Positions 33,575 to 45,700 of a DNA stretch of 64,000 nt are shown here, piece by piece. The position numbers and the translations under genes are program-made. The stretch lies in the NCBI RefSeq assembly GCF_000346465.2, contig NC_034012.1, positions 12,364,972 to 12,428,971 of the forward strand. The letters are read 5' to 3'. The DNA is from Prunus persica (Eukaryota; Streptophyta; Magnoliopsida; Rosales; Rosaceae). The notes under the pieces are model-generated. The model saw only the letters and a program-made list of their open reading frames with translations, was not told where the DNA came from and made no database searches. Position 1 is the first letter of the stretch; each line of letters opens with the position of its first letter.

Positions 33575-34116
33575 TGTTATAAAATGACCTGGAATATGTG
33601 CGAATATTGAGCTGCACGTAAAGTAGATGAGACACAGTATTTAACGAGGTTCGGCTATGCCTACGTCCCCGAAGAGCAGCAGTAGTAACTTTTCCACTAT
33701 GTAAAATAATAGGGCTACAACTTTAGTGTTTACAATATATGTGGCTCACTGAATTTTCTCTCTAGGAGAATTTCTCTCTGCTCTCTCTTTCCTCTTTCTT
33801 CCTTCTCTTCCTCTTGTCTCTTTCCTTTTCTCTCTTTCCTCTTTTCTCTTTCCCCTTCTTTCTTTCCTCTTCTCTTTCCTCTTCTCTCTTCTCTCTTTCT
33901 TTCCTCTTCTTTGTTTCTTTCCTCTTCTTTTTCCGTTTCTCCCTTTCTCTTCTTTTTTTCTCATTCTTTTCACTTTGTAGGTTGCCTATTTATAGGCATT
34001 GATAAATGGCACCCGTGATTCATCTTCACTATTCACTATTCACCCGTGAATAAACTCATGCACCAAAGTCTACAAACAAATAGTAAGTGGGCTCCACTAC
34101 TTTATATTTTACAACA
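33575..34116 (-). repeat. 3' LTR (left copy) of the element at 33575-39988
   Basis: Starts TGTTATAAAATG and ends TTTTACAACA on the plus strand. Carries a polypyrimidine tract (33770-33960) and a minus-strand TATA box (CCTATAAATAGGC, near 33990). Differs from the right LTR mostly by indels in the pyrimidine tract. Confidence 0.92.
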
Positions 34117-36852
34117 CTCCCCCTTGGAGACCACAAATAATATGTCAGTTGCTTCATCAGACTTTGCTTGGAGAAAACCTAGTAAGGTAGAGAACTGATG
34201 GAAGGAAGAAAGAAGAGTACAACAATCTGTATATCATACTTCTGGATGCTCCCCCTGATTAATATCTCCCCCTGATGTCTTCATAACTATCTTTTGGAGT
34301 GAGAATCTTTCGGAGTGAGTGAATGATGTAGCCATTAACAATTCTCATAGTTGAGTAAGTAAATATATTTCCAGTGAGCTATCTCTATGTAAATCATAGA
34401 AATTTTCAGAGTCCGCATATCTAATAACGCTTGGGCTATTTATAAGTTCACTTGAAAGAATATGCCCATACATGGTGTTATGCGGAAATAGCATCAAATA
34501 TACCTCACATCATCCCAAAATGATGGTGATGGAGTTGAGCCTTATCTGGAAAATATGATGTCCGGTCCAATATACTTCCGGAAAATCCTTAAAGTGCCCA
34601 ACGGATAATCCTAATAAAAATGCTTCAATACTTTCTTAGTATAAGCAAGAATCTCGTTGGCATAATGCTCGATCTTTAAGTCGAGACAAATATTTCGTGA
34701 ATTCTGCAGAAGTTTTAATGTGTTGCAATCACATTATAATCAATGTACTCACTGAGGTAATTTATGCATATTAATATTGAGTACAAATTTTGTGCTTCAG
34801 GCACATGTCATTCAGGGACTTGCTTCATGCAATTTTAATCCTTTCAAGGATTTTGTTTAAAGGGATTAAACTTTATGACACATTATATAACTTTAACCCA
34901 ACTATTTATACATCTTTAGGGAATCACTTCAGGTGATATGCTCTGTGCATTTAATAACCCTTAAAGATAACATGTTGGTCTCCGTAAATGTGCAATAAAG
35001 GGGCACAATTGAATCTATAAATATGGAGAAAACCCAACATTCCTTGTTTCTGCCAGAAAACAGTGTGTCATACAAAGTAGGTATATTCCCTTTTATTCCG
35101 AACACCCAAGTATAAATTTCAGTATTAACAAATTTTGGGGTTCGTATTGCGGGTTTGTTCTTTCACGTTCATTCTCATTTATAATGGAATTACCTCGTTC
35201 CATTTTGGCCAATAATATTGTCGACATTTAATAATTGAACGTGGTTCCAATCAACACAGCCCATTGATGATTTGAGTAGCTACTCCAAAACCAAAAATTG
35301 TCATTCATCAATTCATGATCTCACCATTCTCATTTGCATGCTCATACATCAATTATAAGCATTTCTTTACTTTTGGGTACCCAAGCCACTTCAGAGGGCT
35401 TTTATTATGTGAGAATGTGGATTATAACCTCCAATGGAGCGTTATTTTATAGTAGGGCGTGGATAATCTCCATTTAGGAAGTTGGAACATTTAGAACCCA
35501 TATATCTGTCATGCTGCAGGTATGCCACAGATTAATACATACATGTCAATTAATTTATGGGACTTTAACCCATATTATGGGACTTTAACCCATATAATTT
35601 GCTACGCATTAGGCGTGCATAATATCAATATTGACATGTCAAAGGATTGTCCTTTCGGGACTTCAATCCATATCATTTGCTACGCAACAGGCGTGCACCC
35701 ATATTGATCACTGCTATACCCATATTCTGTTCTTATGGTACATTAATCTGTGCAGTGTATTATCAATGTATCCAACTTGCAATCTGTAAAATTTGCATTA
35801 ATAATTCATGGATACATACAAGCCATTCTTTTGGAACGGACTTATCTTCCCATTTGGTTACCTTTCAAGATAAAATATCAAATAGGTATATAAGCATAAA
35901 ATAACACAAGTATTGCTTACATCCTTAGGTGGGAGAAACTTTTCTCAAGTATCATTCAAGCTCGTATCGGCCCAGTAAATATAAAGTATCGCTTGATGAT
36001 CTTGTTATATCCTGCAAGAGCAAAAATCACAATTCTTTTCTCTGTCAAAAACAAATAACTCTCAGAGTTAGGATCACTGCATGGATTCATTCTTCAGATG
36101 TTCATTCTAAAGAAATAAAATCTCTTATGAACAGAGAGTTATAAAAAGAGAAAAAATGCAAAAAGATTGTGATATTGATTGCAAGGTAAGGTAAGCAATC
36201 AAGGAAGGAAGCTGGTGGGAGCAAACAACAAGCTCTCATTTCTCCTAGTCTAGAAGGACCTCAGGAGATTGGAGCATAAGGTCACCTTCACAGTTCCCTA
36301 ATGCAGCGGAAACGTGATCAGGGATAGTCTCGCTTCCTGAATGGATGATCAGAGATAGTCTTGCTTCTCGGGCATATTTAGTGCTCACTGATGAGAAAAA
36401 CAAGTAGATATCGCATCACTAGGTATGGAGAAAACTAGATGTCTTCTGCAAAGAAAATTTCGTTAGTAACACATTTATACACAAATACAATGAATAGGTA
36501 GAACCGGTGAATTTCAAATTAACCATAGGAAAATTGCGAGATCCTCGGGATGCTTTTGAAAAAGTAGCTCCGTGAAATCCGTAAAGCAAGATCTGCTTTG
36601 AAAATAATACTTGAAAACGCCGAAAGTGCCGACAGGCATTATTAGAGGCCACGTGAAATTTTGGACTCTAGGAAAGAAAAAGATAATATGGGGATTCGAG
36701 AAGATATTGGGGTCCTGAAAAACAGTAGCCATATTTCCTCCTATAGATATGGCCTTTGCAAAACTTGATTGGAGCAACTGCGTTTCAACTCAAATTTCTT
36801 CATTTTCTGAAACTTTAGTTTTCCTAAGACTTTCTTCGAAACCTTCTTAAAA
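34117..36852. other. Non-coding interior of the LTR element (3' side)
   Basis: No coding ORF is recognised on either strand. Short direct repeats (TATGGGACTTTAACCCATAT twice near 35560-35600, GCTACGCA twice near 35600 and 35682) suggest slippage in old sequence. Confidence 0.5.
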
Positions 36853-37404
36853 ATGGCTTCCTCTTCTTCCTGCCCAAATTATTTCAATTTAAATGATGCT
36901 CCCACAACTACCAATGATGCCCAAGTTTGGCGTCCATCCTTTGTATCCCAAAATCGTCATCTCACAGTTAATGATTCTGTGATGATGAATGATGCTACTG
37001 CTGTCATAGTAGCTAGGAATTTCATTACTCCAATGGATGAAATGCTGTTAACAGGGAGGTCTGAGGAAGAGGCTATTGATGACTCAATGGCTTTTAGCAT
37101 TCAGAGTGCTACTTCTGTTTCTAACATGGCTGATCGTTTGCGTGCTAGAGCAAACGAGGTTGAGAAGCTGACAACTGAAAATTCGTCTCTTCAAAGAATG
37201 CTTCATGAGTCTCAACAGGAGGTTGAGAAACTTAAAGGAGAGAATAATTCCTTGTTAAAACTGGTGAGTTCGTACTCCGTTGATACACTGAGAAGGCTAG
37301 ACATGCTGCAGGTCTCCAATGAAAGAATTTTGGGAGACCACGAGAAGCTCATGGCCAAGCTTAAGAGGCGCCGTACTCTTCCTTCAGAGGCTTCCAGAAC
37401 ATAA
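36853..37404 (+). CDS. Antisense ORF in the LTR element, 183 aa, coiled-coil, function unknown
   Basis: A clean open frame with start MASSSSCPNYFNLNDAP, opposite to the direction in which the element's LTRs would transcribe. The N-terminal half (residues 1-90) is acidic and Asn/Asp/Thr-rich (NRHLTVNDSVMMNDATAV). The C-terminal half is a predicted coiled coil (ANEVEKLTTENSSLQRML, QQEVEKLKGENNSLLKLV), ending basic (KLKRRRTLPSEASRT). There are no zinc fingers, protease or nuclease signatures. A separate promoter could lie at 36690-36850, but none is proven. Nothing suggests it is a host exon. It could be a captured gene or an element-encoded accessory protein. Confidence 0.6.
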   Translation: MASSSSCPNYFNLNDAPTTTNDAQVWRPSFVSQNRHLTVNDSVMMNDATAVIVARNFITPMDEMLLTGRSEEEAIDDSMAFSIQSATSVSNMADRLRARANEVEKLTTENSSLQRMLHESQQEVEKLKGENNSLLKLVSSYSVDTLRRLDMLQVSNERILGDHEKLMAKLKRRRTLPSEASRT

Positions 37405-38194
37405 TGTAATTTTATAGATTTTACAGGGCCTGCACCTTCATTGCAGGTGGAAAAAATCTATCTGTTGTATGTTCCTGTAATAATAATTGCGCACATTCTT
37501 AAACTTGCACCTGTGGTTTTTACGTCTTTTCAAAATGACGGTTTGGAACCTTGTGCCTTATAGGTTCAAATAACCACATTGTCTCTCCCAAATTGCATGG
37601 TAGCCCGGAACTTTTGGCCTGGGCACAAACTCATAATTTATTTGCCTTTTCAAATGGACATGAAATGTGAATTGAGTAAAAGCCATGATAATATCGCAAT
37701 ATAGTAGTGAAGAGCATTAACTACTATATACCCACAACTTCAAGTTCAGGATCTCTCATATATTTGGATCCATGGGCTTCCGGCCCAGATATAACAAAAT
37801 ATGTGGGGAGCCTCAATTCATTATTTGAGGTTTATATTGATATTATCCATTTCGTGGTGTATTCTTAACAACCGGAATTCACAAAATATATTTCTTCCTT
37901 GAGGTGTCGATTATAACAAAATCGAACTTTAAATTCATCATCTTCTTATGCCAAAGAAATATGTGGCATACCACAATTTGCAATAATACCTCAAGGGTTG
38001 TCCATTTAATTGTTGGAACTTCAGGTTCTCAACACTGTTAAATTTTGAACTTCAGGCCAAAGCCACATATTCTCATGGTATGGACATTTTTACAATTTTC
38101 TGTACATATTTCGGGACTTCAAGCCCTTACATAATTGTCCATATTTTGAGGAACTTCTGGCATCTCATTTAATTGCTCATCCATGAGTTTAAGG

Positions 38195-38510
38195 AACTGC
38201 AGGTTCCCTTTTGTATATAGTGACGGTCTACCCAAAATAGTTCATATTTATGCATACGTCACTATTCATGTGAATAGTACTATTCATCAAGTCATGAATA
38301 CGTATCTATTCATCTGCCAGTACAGTTATCATCAATGTGTACGGCACCATGAAACTGCAGGTTCCCTTTTGTATATAGTGACGGTTTACCCAAAATGGTT
38401 CATATTTATGCATACGTCACTATTCATGTGAATAGTACTATTCATCAAGTCATGAATACGTATCTATTCATCTGCCAGTACAGTTATTATCAATGTGTAC
38501 GGCACTATGA
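38195..38510. repeat. Tandem duplication of 158 bp
   Basis: AACTGCAGGTTCCCTTTTG at 38195 recurs at 38353, and the copies stay nearly identical to ACGGCACCATG / ACGGCACTATG. It is recent compared with the surrounding sequence. Confidence 0.9.
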
Positions 38511-38759
38511 ACCAATACGGTACTGTTACATCATTAAGGAACTCTAGGTCCTTATTTACATGTCAGGGATCAAGGACCCTTAATTTCGATCACATGTTTA
38601 CAAATACAGTACCGGAGAGACTGCCAACTCTCATATTAATATCATCATCAAGGATCTTCAAGTCCTGATGTAATTGTATGATGAGGATCAAGGAACTTCT
38701 GGTCCTGATCTGCATACTATAAAAAACTCATCATACAGCACAATTAATCCATAAAATAA

Positions 38760-39130
38760 ATTGCTGGTAAATAAATTACTAGTATGGACGATAAACCCGC
38801 ACCATACATTTAAATAAAAGTAAAGGCGTGGACGATAAACCCGCACCACCCTTTTAAATAAATGTAAATGTGCAGTAAATTAAATTCATAAATTAAATTG
38901 CTTGCTGTATGGACGTTAATCCCGCACCATACCTTAAATAAATTAAATAGCTTGCTGTATAGACGTTAATCCCACACCATACCTTAAATAAAATTAAATG
39001 TGCGGTAAAGTAAACGTGCTTGTATGGGCACTAATTTTGCTCCATACATTTAAATAAAAGCAAAGGCATGGGCGATAAACCCGCACCACCCTTTTAAATA
39101 AATACTGTTGTATAGGTAATAAACCTACAC
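38760..39130. repeat. Degenerate minisatellite (GGACGATAAACCCGCACCA unit)
   Basis: Seven or so units of roughly 45-65 bases with the core GG(A/C)CG(A/T)TAA(A/T)CCCGCACCA followed by TACATTTAAATAAA, next to the primer-binding end of the element. Confidence 0.8.
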
Positions 39131-39464
39131 CATACAGTAAATAAAATAAATATGGGGTTAAAACCACCACCGAATAAAATAAGAAAAATGTTAGTATTAG
39201 TAACGGTCTCCCACTGATAATATGTTTAGTATTACCAAGGGTCCATTTTTGTTAGTGGTTAGGAATAGGAAAGCAGTTAAATATAGTATATTATATTACC
39301 ATCAACTTTTCATATATAATATATATATATATATATATTATACTGATATATTAGTGGAAAGCTAGATGCGTTGGCTTTTCTTCTTTACATCAACATAATG
39401 GTTAGTAGTATAAATAATAGTGCAGCACAAAAATTATACCTGAGAGCTTCTCGTGCTGATAACG

Positions 39465-39988
39465 TGTTATAAAATGACCTGGAATATGTGCGAATATTGA
39501 GCTGCACGTAAAGTAGATGAGACACAGTATTTAACGAGGTTCGGCTATGCCTACGTCCCCGGAGAGCAGCAGTAGTAACTTTTCCACTATGTAAAATAAT
39601 AGGGCTACAACTTTAGTGTTTACAATATGTGTGGCTCACTGAATTTTCTCTCTAGGAGAATTTCTCTCTGCTCTCTCTTTCCTCTTTCTTCCTTCTCTTC
39701 CTCTTCTCTCTTTCCTCTTTTCTCTTTCCCCTTCTTTCTTTCCTCTTCTCTCTTTCCTCTTCTCTTTCCTCTTCTCTCTTCTCTCTTTCTTTCCTCTTCT
39801 TTTTCCGTTTCTCCCTTTCTCTTCTTTTTTTCTCATTCTTTTCACTTTGCAGGTTGCCTATTTATAGGCATTGATAAATGGCACCCGTGATTCATCTTCA
39901 CTATTCACTATTCACCCGTGAATAAACTCATGCACCAAAGTCTACAAACAAATAGTAAGTGGGCTCCACTACTTTATATTTTACAACA
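39465..39988 (-). repeat. 5' LTR (right copy) of the element at 33575-39988
   Basis: Same ends as the left LTR. Substitutions seen against it are few (for example CCCGGAGAGC versus CCCGAAGAGC, CTTTGCAGG versus CTTTGTAGG), so the insertion is recent. Confidence 0.92.
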
Positions 39989-39993
39989 CCTAT

Positions 39994-41404
39994 TTTTTTC
40001 TCTAAATAATGTACCCTTTTTTCTCTGAATAAAGTATCTATTATTTGTTTTATGTAAACCTAATTTCTCTCTCCAAATAATGTACCTATTTTTTGCCCCT
40101 AATAATGTACCTAGTAAAACAATGTACATATTTTTTTAAACGAACCTATTTTTCCTCTCCAAATATTGTACCTATACACATTTATAGGTATATTGTAAAA
40201 TAATTTACTTATGGGTAAATAATGTATCTATATTTTCTATAAATTATTAACCTATTTTCAATTTATGAAAAATGAAAAATGTAAAATGTGTACCTGTCTT
40301 TGATTTGATCACTGAAAGAAAAAATGTAATATTTCCAGATATGTGAGTACGTGAAAATATTTGGTTGTTGCTAAAATTAATGAAAATATTATGGTGATTG
40401 GACCTACATGATAAAGTGGCGTGGCTTGACCAAGACTTCAGATAAGGGATGAAGACTCGAGTCACAATCATGGGCCAAGGCGGCTCACTACTAAAAAGTG
40501 AGGAAATAATGCAGGCACTGTGCTTTTTCATATTTGGATAATGTGTAATAGTATTTTATGTATTTTTTTATTTTATTTTATAAGTAATTTATAATTTTAT
40601 TTGTTTATTTTTGTATTTAATTCATAAGTAGTTTTTTAATTTATGTTCTTAATTTATAGGTAATACGATTTATCATTAAGTTTTTTTCATTGCTAATAAT
40701 AACACTATTATTTACTTATATGTCAGGCACATAATTTCATGTGGATACTTGTCTGATTGATTGGTATAATATGTAGGTCTTTATTTTTGACTGATTAAAT
40801 TGTATTTTATCCATATATTAGGTAAATATTATCAAGGAAAGAATTCAAAATTTAAATTATGAAATTCAATTATAAGGAAATAATGCATTAAATTTAAATT
40901 TTCAATATCTTTTCTTTATTTACTTGAAAGGAGAAAATTTATACAACAAAAAAATAATAAATATCAAATGACCTATATCTAAAATCAAAAATAAATTGAT
41001 ACCAAACAACAAAAATGAACTATTTACTTCAGAATCTAATATGATGTACCAAACTAGCCCAAAGAATATAGTAAAATGTAATTGTGTACCTTTCTTTGAT
41101 TTGATCACTGAAAGACAAAATGTAATATTTCCAAATATGTTAGTACGTGAAAATATTTGGTTGTTGCTAAAATTGATGACAATATTATGGTGATTGGACC
41201 TACATGATAGTGGCGTGGCTTGACCAAGACTTAAGATAAGTGATGAAGACTCGAGTCACAATCATGGCCCAAGGCTGCTCACTACTAAAAAAAGGCCACA
41301 TTATCCGATGATGCTATGGAATATGTCATAGGTTGTAAAACGGCAAGGGATGCTTGGTTAATTGACAGATATGCCTCAGTTTCTAGAGCACGAGTTAATC
41401 AACC
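39994..41404. repeat. Repeat-rich non-coding stretch with a 220-bp direct repeat
   Basis: 40278-40500 and 41073-41290 are about 220-bp direct repeats (TTTGATTTGATCACTGAAAG... to CACAATCATGG...GCTCACTACTAAAA). Between them, about 40535-41000, lies a sequence also found inside TPS2 intron 4 (52990-53450). This has the layout of a small element with direct terminal repeats, but ends and target duplication were not resolved. No coding. Confidence 0.55.
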
Positions 41405-41770
41405 CAGAAATTTTTTAGCTGAGGTGCAAAATTGATTAAGTATAAAAATTAGTTTTTTGGAATAATCATTTTCTCAAGATAATTTTTGGCGGCTTTTATT
41501 TCTTACACATCAAATAAGAAAACTTGATTTTATGGGATTTTAGTATGAAGTATATATTGACTTAATGAGCCATTATTTTTAGCCTAAATCGTATTTTGCA
41601 CTAAAACCGATTTTTCATATTTTGATTTGGTAAGAATTTGATTTTCTAGTTTTTATTTGAATCCAAATGGGGGGTACTTCCTTATTTACATTTTCAACAT
41701 TTAAGTAAATGTCTTTGTCCTTTTACTTTAATTTATTTTTATATTACTCCATTTACTTAAGTTTACAATG
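41405..41770. mobile_element. hAT-like element, copy C, with an inverted internal block
   Basis: Begins at AGAAATTTTTTAGCTGAGG (outer TIR lost) and follows copies A and B up to CTTCCTTATTTA. The last block (41692-41773) is then in the opposite orientation relative to copy A (32204-32285). Confidence 0.72.
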
Positions 41771-41773
41771 ACT

Positions 41774-43799
41774 TCTTTTGAATGTCGGTAGTGAACATGG
41801 GTGTCGTGGAATATTTTTAACAACACGGTTTATTTTTTGGGACCGTCGTGGAAGACAAAAATAATAAGGGCATTTTTGTCCATTTTGGTTTCTTTTAAAA
41901 ATATTTCTCTCTCCTTTGGCCTTTTCCAAAATCTCTCATTTATAGACTTCTCGGGTTTTCTGGAAGCGATAATGACTTTGTGTAATTTTTGACAGGCCTC
42001 TTTGATACTACTACTAGTGATAATGAACTAATCATGAAAAGATTTGAAAATATGACTTTGTGTTATTAGATAAGTTTATCTTGTTTTCCTTTAATTTTGT
42101 TGCTTCAGGTTGACGTCCCAAAATAGCATTTTTTTTTGCTCCGCCGTTATTCACCTATACCTCCATTTCCTCCTTTTTAACATATTTGAATTTAGTGAAT
42201 TATCCAATTTAATTTGACACAACACAAAAGCACGGGTAATGGGAATTTGAACGATAACCCTAAATGGGCAATGCCAAAATTCACTACAGATCTGGAATCC
42301 CCTAGACAATAGAGAAAAGTCTCTGAATTTTAAAAATAATATAAAAACTGACAAATATAATGCTATGAATTGGCTTAAATAGAAAATATCTTGACGCAAC
42401 ACAAAAGCATGAGTAAAGGGAAATTGAACAATAATCCTAAAGTGATAATGCCGAAATCCACTACAATCGACTCATATCTCATATGTCCTACATCACAACA
42501 TATGAAGAAGGTAAAAGAAAGAAGTTACATATATTCCTATGATTGGCCTAAGATGGATTAAGTACTAACCTACGTTTGGTGTTGCGTCAAACTAAGAAGC
42601 TGGATTGTAAAAATAGTGAAGACCTATGTTTAGTGCTGTGTCGGACTAAAAAAATAATTCTTATAATATTTAAATTTAATTGAGATTTTTGACCTAAAAG
42701 ATAAATAAATGCTACAAAGAAACCCAATTCAAAGATTTATAACAATATACGGCCAAAAAAAAAAATAAACAATAATATAAAAAAAACAAATAAATTTCTG
42801 TTTTTTTATTTTTTTATTTTATGAAGAATAAAATTATGATATTTGTTTTTTTGGCTTCTCAAGATTAATCTTAGTTGGTCGAAACATTGTTAAAAGAGTT
42901 AAGCTCACTCTATATAATTTTAGATTTTTAGGGACCAAGTAAAACAATAATTAAAAAAAATTATACATATATATATATATATACACACATGTATAATTTT
43001 TGTATATTTCACTTTTGACTTCAAACTGAAAAATATAATTTGACAAGGTAAAAGTTGCTTGCGATAAAGAAAGCATCATATCATGAATTATTAAACTTGT
43101 TTTGACAAAAAAAAAATGAATTATTAAACTTGTTTTGACAAAAAAAAAAATGAATTATTAAACTTGTTTTGACAAAAAAAATATCAAACATTTGTAAATT
43201 ACTATAGTTTGATTTTCCAAATGCAATATCATTGTAATATTTAAATTTAATTAAGGATTTTTATCTATAAAAAATAAATGCTGCCAAAAAAAAAAACCCT
43301 ATTCAAAGATCTAAAACAATAATTAAAAGAAAACAAATAAAATTATGATATTTTTTAAAGAGAGGCGTCGGACTCACGTGTTCTATTTAGCAAACCACTT
43401 TTTAGGCTCACTGTATTAGACGAGCAAGTGAGGCCTTTTTTTCACTAGTAGACTATACAGTCTCATTTAAGTTAGTCATGTCTCTTACCAAACAAGGATT
43501 TTAAGTGCTATTTAACCTAGTCCAGTCCAGTAAGGCATACCAAACATGGTTATACTTAGTTTTTGTTGGAGAATTGGATTTAAAAATGACTTATTTCTTT
43601 ATTTTCTCCATTTTTAGTTTCTCGGAGCAGTTAATTGATTTTCAACGAAAATGCAACTTTTTCGTAGAGTTTTTGTCCAAGGGCAGTTGGAGATTGAAGC
43701 TAAAACCCTGAAGATGATGGTGGAGATTGAAGCTTAGACCTTGAATAAGAACAGTCCTTGAAGTCTATAATGTTGATGCGATCCTCATTTTTGCAGGGT
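41774..43799. other. AT-rich intergenic region, no gene recognised
   Basis: Contains a threefold tandem repeat at 43085-43180 (GAATTATTAAACTTGTTTTG plus an A-run), a duplicated phrase ACACAAAAGCA(C/T)G(G/A)GTAA near 42221 and 42402, and TA runs near 42965. No ORF has a recognised domain. Confidence 0.4.
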
Positions 43800-44290
43800 T
43801 CAGCAATGGCCCAGAAATACATTCAGACTTGAGCAAAGGCCAATGGAATGCCTAAGTGTGACATGTTTCTGAAAGTCCAAGGCCTTGGTGAGTATATCTG
43901 CGAGCTGTTTCTCAGAGGGAACAAATTTCAAAGATAAAATTTTGTCTTCCACAAGATCTCTAATACATTGGTGCCTAACGTCTATATGCTTAGTCCTAGA
44001 GTGTTGAACAGGATTTTTAGAAATATCTATGGCACTCATGTTGTCACAATAGATTAGAAAGCATGATTGAGAAAGACCATAGTCTTTCAATATTTGTCTC
44101 ATCCAAAGGAGTTAAGTGCATCAACTCCTAGCCACAACTTACTCTGCTTCAGCAGTGGATAAGGAGACAGAGTTCTGTTTTTTGCTATGCCAAGCAACTA
44201 GGTTGTTGCCTACATAAAAGATCCCCCAGAAGTGCTTTTCCTATCATCACTACAACCTGCCATGTAACCAAACTAAATACACCCAAAATT
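43800..44290 (-). pseudogene. Copia RNase H / pol C-terminal fragment
   Basis: Minus strand: DDRKSTSGGIFYVGNNLVAW, SKKQNSVSLSTAEAEYVA, then (after a stop) MRQILKDYGLSQSCFLIYCD, NMSAIDISKNPVQHSRTKHI, and EKQLADILTKALD. These are the standard RNase H landmarks of Copia polyproteins (STAEAEY, DN-SA, RTKHID, ADILTK). No LTR was found next to it; it looks like an isolated relic. Confidence 0.88.
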
Positions 44291-45400
44291 AAAAAACCTA
44301 GCCCTTATTCCAATAGAAACCAAACATTTCTGAGTTGAAAACTAAAATGCATAGTTTAATGAAAAACAGTAAAATGCAGCAATGCAATTTATTACAATCT
44401 CATGTGTTTCTTTTTTTAAATTCAGACAAAAAGCTATTTGCGCGACAAATTATTATCCGTCACGCGATGCAATTTTGCGCGACCAAGAAACCCTCGTTGC
44501 GCAAAGTGTGCGCGACCTAGAACAGTCGTCGCGTAAAGGTAAAACATTGCGCGACAAATTCTTATCCGTCGCGCGATGGAATTTTGCGCGACGAACAATG
44601 TAACTCGTCGCGCAAATATATATTCTTTTATAATATATGTTATATACACATATGTATTCGAAATTGACGATCGAGTTGGTTCATTGTATTCATATAGGGT
44701 CATGGAGTGTAGCTGTAAAAAAATCATCAAAATCGGAGTTAAAATAACCGTTAAATCATGACTTTTTATTTATAACCGTTCAAAAGTTTTGTCCCGATAC
44801 TTGATCTCTGAATGTTTTTTTTTTCTGATTTTTGGGGCCTAAGATCTCGAAGTATAAACAAACACGTTTGACGGCTGGATTATTGAAACTACTTTCGTAG
44901 AATGCGTATGCCATCAAAACCATATATTCACCAACAATGAATAGTTTACTTATACTTTCGTTAAGTATAACATAAGATTATGTGGTATCACCCTAGTGTA
45001 AACTTCTTAAATTGAAGATCAAATTCAGTAATTGTATTCATATAGGGTCAAGAAAAGTAGCTGTAAAAAATTATCAAAATTGGAGTTAAAATAACCGTTA
45101 AATCATGACTTTTCATTTAGAACCGTCGAAAAGTTTTGTACCGTTACTTGATTTCCTAACGTTTGTTTTGTCAGATTTTCGGCGTATACGATCTCGAAAT
45201 ATAAAAAAACAAGTTTGCCTGTTGGATCATTAAAACTAGTTTCGGGTTTATGGTTTCCGCGGTTTAGGGTTTAGGGTTTAGGGTTTAGAGTTTGCACGAC
45301 GAACAGGTTTCGTTGGTCGCACAAAGCTTGCAAACAACAGTCTTGCGCGACAAAACTCAACTCTTCGTCACGCAATCTCAGCCACCCCCTTTCTCCTCGG

Positions 45401-45700
45401 ACACTTAGCCAAAAAATTTTGAGAGTTTACAGAAACAGGATTTGCGCGACGAAACTAGTGTTCTTCGTCGCGCAATCTCAGCCACCCCCTTCTCCTCGGA
45501 CACTTAGCCAAAAAAATTTGAGAGTTTACAGAAACAGGATTTGCGCGAGGAAACTAGTTTTCTTCGTCGTGCAATCTCAGCCACCCCTTTTCTCCTCGGA
45601 CACTTAGCCAAAAAATTTTGAGAGTTTACAGAAACAGGATTTGCACGACGAAACAAGTGTTCTTCGTCGCGCAAAGTTTTCAATCTCTCCCGCTAAACCC
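45401..45700. repeat. About 100-bp tandem repeats, each with a GCGCGACGAA hairpin
   Basis: ACACTTAGCC starts copies at 45401, 45500 and 45600. Each has TTGCGCGACGAA (or a variant) facing TTCGTCGCGCAA across about 10 bases. A second unit of roughly 90 bases with the same hairpin follows at 45680-45880. Confidence 0.85.

Larger units (their letters stand above)
33575..39988 (-). mobile_element. Complete young non-autonomous LTR retrotransposon (LARD-like, Copia-type ends)
   Basis: Two near-identical LTRs (33575-34116 and 39465-39988) flanked by perfect 5-bp duplications CCTAT (33570-33574, 39989-39993). Orientation is minus: the polypurine tract (AAGGGGGAG) lies beside the left LTR, and the primer-binding-like motif (CGTTATCAGCACGAG), common after plant Copia LTRs, lies beside the right one. 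No gag, protease, integrase or RT was found in about 5.3 kb of interior. The interior holds an antisense ORF (36853-37404), a 158-bp tandem duplication and a degenerate minisatellite. It must depend on an autonomous partner. Confidence 0.9.

Noticed and set aside
33746..34002. Lys/Arg/Glu-rich and Ser/Phe-rich frames (also 39627-39890)
   Set aside because: Translations of the LTR polypyrimidine tract in both directions.
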